Assembly: GCA_035551935.1 (NCBI GenBank)
Contig: DASZMJ010000334.1
Location: forward strand, 1-8,973
From: DASZMJ01 sp035551935
GTDB lineage: Bacteria; Planctomycetota; Planctomycetia; Isosphaerales; Isosphaeraceae
Direction: 5' to 3'
Length of the DNA: 8,973 nt
Position 1 is the stretch's first letter, and every line of letters begins with the position of its first letter. Positions 1 through 8,973 of this stretch are shown piece by piece. A program made the translations under genes and the position numbers. The notes below the pieces were generated by a model, which had not been told where the DNA came from, did no database searches, and saw only the letters and a program-made list of their open reading frames with translations.

Positions 1-70
1 GTCCGCCATGACCCAAGAGCTTTGTGGGGTGGCGGACGGCACGCGGGGCGTGCCCGCGACGAAGGCGGGC
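1..70. repeat. cluster of small perfect inverted repeats downstream of the permease gene
   Basis: GTCCGCCA (1-8) is the exact reverse complement of 30-37. GGCACGC (38-44) pairs exactly with GCGTGCC (48-54) around a 3-nt loop. GCCCGC (52-57) pairs exactly with GCGGGC (65-70) around a 7-nt loop, and overlaps the second stem. They lie 60-130 bp past the permease stop at 129 and may end its transcript, or that of a gene arriving from the left. No U-run is present in either direction. The first arm touches the window edge, so this structure may be longer. Confidence 0.4.
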
Positions 71-128
71 CGACGGCGGAGACCCCGGCAGCGACACCCC
101 GAGAGTGGCGGTCGGTCAGCCGAGGGGA
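71..128. other. short non-coding 3' flank of the permease gene
   Basis: This is GC-rich sequence between the permease stop and the inverted repeats. I see no gene, promoter or clear structure in it. Confidence 0.4.
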
Positions 129-1916
129 TCAACGGGCCGCGCCGGCGGGCTGGGGGACGGGGCCGTCGGCGGTCGTCTCGGGGGCGATGAGGGTGAGGAC
201 GCGGTCGCGGGCGTCGGCGATGCTGAAGACGACGCGGGAGGCGCCGACCTCGACGAGCCGCTCGGCGGCGCCGGCGGAGTCGCCGGCCTCGCCCCAGCGG
301 CCGACGACCAGCGGCAGCTTCGGGAAGCGGGCCCGGAGCCGTCGGACGAGGTAGCGGGCCGGGGTCAGGCCGCTCGGCGGCAGGTGCGAGAGGACGACCA
401 CGGCCGGGTCGAGCTCGGTGAGTCTCTCGGCCAGCTTCAAGGGCGAGTCGGCCTCGCCGAGGATCTCGAAGGCGCAGCCCGAGGGGGCGAGCAGGCGGCC
501 GAGCATCCGCAGGACCAGGGCGTCGGCCTCGTCGTTGGTCGCGACGCCGACGACCTTCGCCCCGGCCGTCGCCGTCGGCTCGAGCCCTTCGGGCAGGTCG
601 CCCACGTCGTCGATGATGTCGCCGACGACCCGCCAGATGAAGGCGATCTCGCGGTCGTCCAGCTCGTCGTGGGCGGCGTCGCGCTCGGCCCGCGACAGCG
701 CCGGCACGAGCACCTCGTCGACGACCTCGGCCGGCGGCCGGCGCTTCAACTCCTCGTCGACGACCTCGGTGGCGCCGTCCTGGTCGAGCGCCAGCAGGCG
801 CTGATAGAACCGGACCGCCGGCGAGAGCTCGGAGTCCTCGCCGAGCAACGTCGCGAAGAACGAGAGGCTCGGCACGTACTTGCCCAGCACCGCGAGGCAG
901 ACCGTCATCGGGGTCGAGAGCAACAGGCCGAGGATCCCCCAGAGCCACGTCCAGAACATGGCCGCGACCAGCAGGCCCAGGGCCGAGACGCCGGTGCTCC
1001 TGCCGTAGATGATCGGCTCGAGGAAGCTGTTCGCCAGGGTCTCGACCACCCCGAAGAGGGCCGCGACCTCCAGCGGCTGCCGCCAGCCGTCGGCGGTGGC
1101 GATCGAGTAGGCCAGGGGGAGGACGAACGCCGCCGCCGGGCCGACATAAGGGATGAAACGGAAGACCGCCGCCAGGAACCCCCAGAGGATCGCGTACTTG
1201 ACGCCGAAGGCCCAGAGCCCCAGCCCGATGATCAGGCCGTAGGTCGAGTTGACGGTCGCGAACGTCGCCAGGTAGCGGCTGATCCGCTGGTCGGCCTCGT
1301 CGAGCGTCCGGGTCGTCAGTGTCAGCCGGCGCTGGCCGAAGAGCTGGATGATCCGGTCGCGCAGGTCCTGGCGGTTCATCATGAGGAACAGGACGAGGAT
1401 CAGGACGAACGCGCCGGTGCCGAGATACTCCAAGGGGGCGCCGACGGCCGTGCCGAGCCGCTCGTGCCAGGTCGACTCGTTGACGATGCGGACGTTGGTG
1501 ACGTCCTCGGCCTTCGGCGGCGTGGCGATTTCCTCGGCGATCTGCTTGCCGGCCTCCTGGACCTTCTCGAACTTCTTGTTGGGCGCGGGCCGCATCGACC
1601 GGATCTTGTCGACGATGCGCCGCTGGTTCTTCGGCAGCTCCTCGGCCAGGTCGAAGAGCTGCTGGCCGACGACGTAGGAGACCCCGCCCAGCAGGCCCAG
1701 CGACAGCACGACCGTCGAGGCCACGGCCGGGAACCGCGGCAGGCCGCGGTGCTCGAGGAACCGCGCCACCGGCGCCAGCGCGAAGCTGAGCAGGACCGCC
1801 AGCGCCAGCGGCTTGAGCACCTCGGCCGCCAGCGCCATCGCCGCGACGACCGCGATAATCAGGAACGTGATGATGACCGGGTGGTCCCAGGAGAAGCGGT
1901 CGCGCCTCGAGGCCAT
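129..1916 (-). CDS. AI-2E/PerM-family membrane permease with a C-terminal Rossmann-like cytoplasmic extension
   Basis: This is a 595-residue polytopic inner-membrane protein of the AI-2E (PerM/TqsA-like) transporter family. Members export or exchange small molecules; the substrate here cannot be told. Hydrophobic segments lie near residues 14-32, 35-52, 63-87, 165-181, 220-240, 243-272 and 307-345, with a soluble, charged region at about 90-160 between the third and fourth, as is usual in the family. Family-like signatures are FRFIPYVGP (252-260), EPIIYGRSTGVS (300-311) and the glycine-rich LLLSTPMTV (331-339). The permease part ends near residue 358, about the family's whole length. Residues 360-595 are extra: a helical stretch (365-440), then an alternating beta/alpha region (453-580) with strands such as KVVGVAT, AVVVLSHLP and LPLVVGRWG. 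This resembles a B12-binding-type fold without its DxHxxG motif, which is my inference. The ATG at 1916 has GAGGG 9 nt upstream, and hydrophobic sequence starts soon after it. The stop is TGA. It lies 365 bp downstream of the second kinase, so co-transcription is uncertain. The permease call is firm; the role of the tail is not. Confidence 0.9.
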   Translation of the reverse strand: MASRRDRFSWDHPVIITFLIIAVVAAMALAAEVLKPLALAVLLSFALAPVARFLEHRGLPRFPAVASTVVLSLGLLGGVSYVVGQQLFDLAEELPKNQRRIVDKIRSMRPAPNKKFEKVQEAGKQIAEEIATPPKAEDVTNVRIVNESTWHERLGTAVGAPLEYLGTGAFVLILVLFLMMNRQDLRDRIIQLFGQRRLTLTTRTLDEADQRISRYLATFATVNSTYGLIIGLGLWAFGVKYAILWGFLAAVFRFIPYVGPAAAFVLPLAYSIATADGWRQPLEVAALFGVVETLANSFLEPIIYGRSTGVSALGLLVAAMFWTWLWGILGLLLSTPMTVCLAVLGKYVPSLSFFATLLGEDSELSPAVRFYQRLLALDQDGATEVVDEELKRRPPAEVVDEVLVPALSRAERDAAHDELDDREIAFIWRVVGDIIDDVGDLPEGLEPTATAGAKVVGVATNDEADALVLRMLGRLLAPSGCAFEILGEADSPLKLAERLTELDPAVVVLSHLPPSGLTPARYLVRRLRARFPKLPLVVGRWGEAGDSAGAAERLVEVGASRVVFSIADARDRVLTLIAPETTADGPVPQPAGAAR

Positions 1917-1925
1917 GGTCGTCGG

Positions 1926-1930
1926 CCCTC
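1926..1930 (-). promoter_or_regulatory. Shine-Dalgarno of the permease gene
   Basis: GAGGG on the minus strand lies 9 nt before the ATG at 1916. It supports that start. No closer in-frame ATG has a comparable site. Confidence 0.6.
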
Positions 1931-2047
1931 AACGGTCATTCATGGGGGATCGGCGGCGTCGCGGCGTCGCGGACGACGCGCCGACGGCTTCGCAACGGAC
2001 TCCGTCGCTCGCCTGCGAATCTCATGCCCGTTGCCCGGCACGCGCCT

Positions 2048-2056
2048 TGCTACGAT
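2048..2056 (+). promoter_or_regulatory. candidate extended -10 element (TGC-TACGAT)
   Basis: TGCTACGAT fits the extended -10 pattern TGnTAnnnT of a housekeeping sigma-factor promoter and stands out in very GC-rich DNA. A TTGCCC lies upstream at 2031-2036, but the 14-nt spacer is too short for a standard -35. It points rightwards, into sequence without a convincing plus-strand gene and then antisense to the end of kinase 2. If real, it could make a short non-coding or antisense RNA. Chance occurrence is quite possible. Confidence 0.2.
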
Positions 2057-2281
2057 GATCGGGCTCGCGCCGACCTGCCGAACGACCCCGGCGCCCGGGA
2101 CCGGACCTCGCCCGCGCGATCAGAGGAGACCGAACGGGCGATCCGGCCGCTCGGGACCGAGAGGGACCGCCCCGATCCGTCACGCGCCTCGTCGGCGATC
2201 GACCCTTGAGGTCTGACTCGTGAAGGGCGAGGAGGAATGCCGGTCGGGATCAGGTCCGCGCGGCGATCCGACGAGTACCAC

Positions 2282-5050
2282 CTACGACCCGACCGGCCGC
2301 GGGCGGGCGAGCAGCTCCTTCAGGGTCCGGGGGTCGACCGGCTTGGTGAGGTGGACGTCCATCCCCGCCTCGCGCGAGCGTCGCCGGTCCTCCTCCTGGC
2401 CGTAGCCGGTCAACGCCACGAGTAGCGCCCGATCCAGGCCGACCGACGCCCGGAGCTTGCGGGCGACCTCGTAGCCGTCCATCCCGGGCAGGCCGATGTC
2501 GAGCAGGACCACGTCCGGCGGTCGGGCCTGCGCCCGCTCCAGGGCGGTCGGGCCGTCGTAGGCCACCTCGGCGTGGTGGCCGTTCACCTCGAGCAACCGG
2601 GCCAGGAGCCGCGCCGCGTCGGCGTTGTCGTCCACGACCAGGACATGAAGGGGCGGAGGGGCGTCCGCCGCGTCGGCGACGGCGCCGGGACGGTCCTCGT
2701 CGGGCGCCGAGGTCTCGGGGTCGGCCGCCCGGATCGGCAGGCGGACGACGAACTCGCTGCCCAGGCCCACGCCGGGGCTGTCGGCGACGATGCTCCCGCC
2801 GTGCAGCTCCACCAGGCGGCGGACCAGCGTCAGGCCGATGCCCAGCCCCCCCTGGCTCCGGTCCAGCGACCGCTCCGCCTGGGCGAAGAGGTCGAAGACG
2901 CGCGGCAATAGTTCCGGCGCGATCCCGACGCCCGTGTCCCGCACCCGCACCACCGCGTCGTCGCCGTCGCGCCGGGCCTCGATCCAGATCCGGCCGCCGG
3001 GCTCGGTGTACTTGGCGGCGTTGTTCAGCAGGTTGGCCAGGACCTGCTCGATCCGGGCCTCGTCCGCCACCAGCGGCAGCGGCCCCTCGGGCAGCGAGAG
3101 CGTCAGCTTGTGGCGGCGGGACTCGACCAGGGGCCGCGCGGTCTCGGCGGCGCGGGCGACGGCCTCGCGCAGGTCGACGGGCCCCGTGCGGAGCTCGATC
3201 TTGCCGGTGCTGATCCGCGAGACGTCCAGCAGGTCGTCCACCAGCCGGGCGAGGTGCCGGGCCTGCCGCTCGGCGACGTCGCGGATCGGCCCGCACTCCG
3301 GCCCGGCGCCCACGCCCGAGCCGAGCATGTGCAGGGCGTGGAGCAGGGGGGCGAGGGGGTTGCGCAGCTCGTGCGCGAGCATGGCCAGGAACTCGCCCTT
3401 CTGCCGGTCGGCCTCGCGGATGGCCCGGTAGAGCCGGGCGTTGTCGATCGACTCGGCCGCCTGGCGGGCGTAGAGCTCGACGAGGCGGGCCTCGCCCTCG
3501 GTCGGGCGTTGCGGTCGGGGGAAGTAGGTGGCGATCGTGCCGACGGGCTCGCCGCCGCTGGTCAAGAGCGGCGTGATGCAGACGGCGAGGTAGCCGGCCC
3601 GACGGGCGGCCGGCAGGTGGGGGGCGAGGACCGGGTCCGACTCCGCCCCCTCGACGACGACCCCCCCGCCGATGACCGCCGTGACCGCCGGCCCCGGAGG
3701 CCCGGCGCCGTCGTCGGCCAGCTCCTCGGCCGTGAAGCCGACGCTGGCCGCCGTCGTCATGGCGTCGCGCTCGGGGTCGCGGAGCATCAGGACGCCCCGG
3801 TCGGTGCCCTGGATCGCCGTGACCGCCGCCAGGACCTCTTCCAGGACGTCGGTCAGCTCCAGGCTGTTGGAGAGGCGGGCGACCAGGGCGTGCAGGCGCG
3901 TCATGTCGGCCAGCCGGGCCGCCAGCTCGTCGCGGACCGCCGCCAGCTCCTCCTCGTCCCGCCGGCGCTGGATGGCCGCCGCCAGGACGTTGGCCACGGC
4001 CTGGACGAAGTGGATGTCGTCCTGCGAGTAGGTCCGCTCGCGGGCGCTGAAGGCGCCGAGGGTCCCGTAGGGACGGTCGCGACCGGGGATGGCGACGCTC
4101 AGCCCGCCGATCACGCCGTGGTCGCGGAGCATCCGATCGACCCCGAACCGGTCCTCGTCGCGGAGGTCCTCGACGACCACGGGCTCGCCGGACTGCAAGG
4201 TGAAGCCGGCCAGCGACCCGGCCCCTTCTTCGGCCGCGGCATCGTCCACGGCCCCATCGCTCCACCCCACGCCGGCGCGGAAGCGGGACGTGGCCCCGTC
4301 CGGGTCGAGCTCCATGACCCGGCCGTATTCCACGTCGAGGTTTCGCGACACGGCGACGACCGCGCGGTCGAGCAGCTCGTCGAGGGTCGTGCCCGCCAGG
4401 GCACGCTGGCCGAGCTCGGCGACGATCGCCTGCTGGGCGGCGCGGGTCCGGAGCTGTTCCTCGGCGTGGACGAGCTCGGCGACCGTCCGGGCCAGCTCCT
4501 TCGCCTTCCGCGCCAGCTCCTCGGCGGCCTCGCGCTCCCTGGCCGCCTCGGCCCGGAGGCGCTCGACCTCCCAGCGTTGCCGCTCCTCGGCCAGCTCGCG
4601 GTCGTGCTCCCGACGCTGGGTCTCGACCAGCTCGCCCGCCTGCCGCCGCACCTGGTCGGTCTTCTGGTGGAGTTCGACGAAGACGGCGACCTTGGAGCGC
4701 AGGACCGTGGGCACGATCGGCTTGGAGAGGAAGTCGACCGCCCCGAGGGCATAGCCCTGGAAGACCTGCCGCTCGGTGTGCTGCAAGGCCGTCATGAAGA
4801 TGATCGGCGTGTGGCTGGAACGGTCGCGGTGGCGGATCAGCTCGGCCGTCTCGAACCCGTCCATGTCCGGCATCTGGACGTCCATGAGGATGACGGCGAA
4901 GTCGCCGTCCAGGACATGCCGCAGGGCCTCGTCGCCGGAGCGGGCGCGCACCAGGTCCAGCCCCATGCCGCCCAGGATGGCCTCGAGGGCGAGCAGGTTT
5001 TTCGGCTGGTCGTCCACCAAGAGGACGCGGGCCGCTCCTCCCAGCTCCAT
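2282..5050 (-). CDS. soluble hybrid histidine kinase, REC-coiled coil-GAF-GAF-HisKA-HATPase-REC
   Basis: This complete 922-residue signalling kinase has no membrane segments, so it should be cytoplasmic. Domain order: receiver at 7-125 (acidic pair D13/D14, phospho-acceptor D57 in ILMDVQMPDMDG, T87, K110-P111); charged coiled coil at about 128-205; GAF at about 206-362; a short helix; second GAF at about 385-540; HisKA with the H-box AHELRNP (phospho-accepting H560); HATPase with N-box LANLLNNAAKY (671-681), G1 box DTGVGI (705-710) and G2 box GGLGIGL (734-740); an acidic/alanine linker at about 775-798; and a C-terminal receiver at 801-915 (D807/D808, D851, T881, K903-P904). All residues needed for autophosphorylation and phosphotransfer look intact. 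The ATG at 5050 is chosen because GGGAGGG lies 6 nt upstream and the receiver begins at once. The frame stays open to 5305, but that part is compositionally odd and overlaps the upstream kinase. The stop is TAG. The gene follows kinase 1 after 121 bp. The N-terminal receiver could take phosphate from kinase 1 and gate this kinase, which is inference. The ligand of the GAF domains is unknown. Confidence 0.93.
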   Translation of the reverse strand: MELGGAARVLLVDDQPKNLLALEAILGGMGLDLVRARSGDEALRHVLDGDFAVILMDVQMPDMDGFETAELIRHRDRSSHTPIIFMTALQHTERQVFQGYALGAVDFLSKPIVPTVLRSKVAVFVELHQKTDQVRRQAGELVETQRREHDRELAEERQRWEVERLRAEAAREREAAEELARKAKELARTVAELVHAEEQLRTRAAQQAIVAELGQRALAGTTLDELLDRAVVAVSRNLDVEYGRVMELDPDGATSRFRAGVGWSDGAVDDAAAEEGAGSLAGFTLQSGEPVVVEDLRDEDRFGVDRMLRDHGVIGGLSVAIPGRDRPYGTLGAFSARERTYSQDDIHFVQAVANVLAAAIQRRRDEEELAAVRDELAARLADMTRLHALVARLSNSLELTDVLEEVLAAVTAIQGTDRGVLMLRDPERDAMTTAASVGFTAEELADDGAGPPGPAVTAVIGGGVVVEGAESDPVLAPHLPAARRAGYLAVCITPLLTSGGEPVGTIATYFPRPQRPTEGEARLVELYARQAAESIDNARLYRAIREADRQKGEFLAMLAHELRNPLAPLLHALHMLGSGVGAGPECGPIRDVAERQARHLARLVDDLLDVSRISTGKIELRTGPVDLREAVARAAETARPLVESRRHKLTLSLPEGPLPLVADEARIEQVLANLLNNAAKYTEPGGRIWIEARRDGDDAVVRVRDTGVGIAPELLPRVFDLFAQAERSLDRSQGGLGIGLTLVRRLVELHGGSIVADSPGVGLGSEFVVRLPIRAADPETSAPDEDRPGAVADAADAPPPLHVLVVDDNADAARLLARLLEVNGHHAEVAYDGPTALERAQARPPDVVLLDIGLPGMDGYEVARKLRASVGLDRALLVALTGYGQEEDRRRSREAGMDVHLTKPVDPRTLKELLARPRPVGS

Positions 5051-5056
5051 CTCATT

Positions 5057-5063
5057 CCCTCCC
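5057..5063 (-). promoter_or_regulatory. strong Shine-Dalgarno that fixes the kinase 2 start
   Basis: GGGAGGG on the minus strand sits 6 nt before the ATG at 5050. It decides between that start and the upstream in-frame starts. A small hairpin with stem GCCGA/TCGGC and loop of 3 (5066-5078) lies immediately upstream of the site and might affect ribosome access. Confidence 0.75.
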
Positions 5064-5130
5064 GCGCCGACCGTCGGCCATCGGACCTCGGCTCCCGCAC
5101 CGCCGCCCCGGACCGGCCGGGATCCGCCCG

Positions 5131-5166
5131 GGCCTCGCACGCGGCCGGCCGCGTGGGCGCGAGGCC
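5131..5166 (-). terminator. long GC-rich hairpin after kinase 1; terminator or attenuator candidate
   Basis: The arm at 5131-5146 is the perfect reverse complement of 5147-5166 except for a 4-nt insertion (GGGC, 5155-5158). The core at 5138-5155 is an exact 18-bp palindrome. As RNA this gives about 14 base pairs around a 4-nt loop, with one bulge. It starts 5 nt past the kinase 1 stop codon, where a terminator would be expected. No U-run follows, so it is not a textbook intrinsic terminator. It could be a Rho-assisted stop, a 3'-end stabiliser, or an attenuator that lowers expression of kinase 2 relative to kinase 1. Confidence 0.45.
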
Positions 5167-5171
5167 GCACC

Positions 5172-8973
<3,802 letters not shown>

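Larger units (their letters stand above)
1917..2281. other. 365-bp intergenic gap between kinase 2 and the permease gene
   Basis: I find no convincing gene here on either strand. Short plus-strand frames exist but lack a sound ribosome site and family resemblance. Visible elements are a tandem GGCGTCGC repeat (1955-1970, with two further bases), a 6-bp stem with a CGGA loop (1964-1979), an imperfect inverted repeat just past the kinase stop (GTCGGGATC around 2244 against GATCCGAC around 2264), and a plus-strand extended -10-like box at 2048-2056. I could not pick out a clear minus-strand promoter for the permease by eye. The gap is long enough to hold a terminator for the kinase and a promoter for the permease. 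Confidence 0.5.

Noticed and set aside
24..2216. A 730-codon plus-strand open frame antisense to the permease
   Set aside because: Long antisense frames are expected in DNA this GC-rich. Its translation is a monotony of Arg, Asp, Gly and Ala without domains, while the opposite strand gives a recognisable membrane protein.
2237..2425. Small plus-strand ORF preceded by GGAGG
   Set aside because: The GGAGG lies only 1 nt before the ATG, which is too close to serve as a ribosome site. Most of the frame is antisense to the end of kinase 2, and it has no recognisable features.

Overview
The window is very GC-rich, with G or C in nearly every third codon position. It holds three genes, all on the minus strand, so transcription runs from the right edge to the left. 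The composition, the very large hybrid kinases and the long-tailed AI-2E-type permease would fit a high-GC planctomycete (Isosphaeraceae-like). That placement is an impression from gene style, not a phylogenetic result; other high-GC bacteria with many two-component genes remain possible.

Layout in transcription order. (1) 8973-5172: the 3' part of a giant cytoplasmic-looking hybrid histidine kinase. It has a tandem poly-HAMP array, a GAF domain, a coiled coil, HisKA, HATPase and then three receiver domains in a row. Its N-terminus lies beyond the window. (2) 5050-2282: a second, complete hybrid kinase of 922 residues, with an N-terminal receiver, coiled coil, two GAF domains, HisKA, HATPase and a C-terminal receiver. 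The 121-bp gap between the two kinases holds a long GC-rich hairpin directly after the first stop codon, and a clear Shine-Dalgarno for the second gene. (3) 1916-129: an AI-2E/PerM-type membrane permease with an unusual C-terminal cytoplasmic extension of about 235 residues that resembles a degenerate cobalamin-binding-like fold. A 365-bp gap separates it from kinase 2. The last 128 bp at the left edge contain a cluster of small perfect inverted repeats.

How they may work together: the two kinases carry two transmitter cores and five receivers, but no HPt domain and no DNA-binding or enzymatic output domain. They look like the sensing and integrating part of a multi-step phosphorelay whose HPt and output proteins are encoded elsewhere. 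The permease may or may not belong to the same transcription unit; the wide gap argues for separate control.

I see no CRISPR array, transposase, tRNA or rRNA. The most distinctive features are the near-identical 276-bp HAMP repeats at the right edge, the two altered receivers in kinase 1, the permease fusion, and the hairpins at gene ends. I do not see a clearly undescribed system: both kinase architectures resemble known types.
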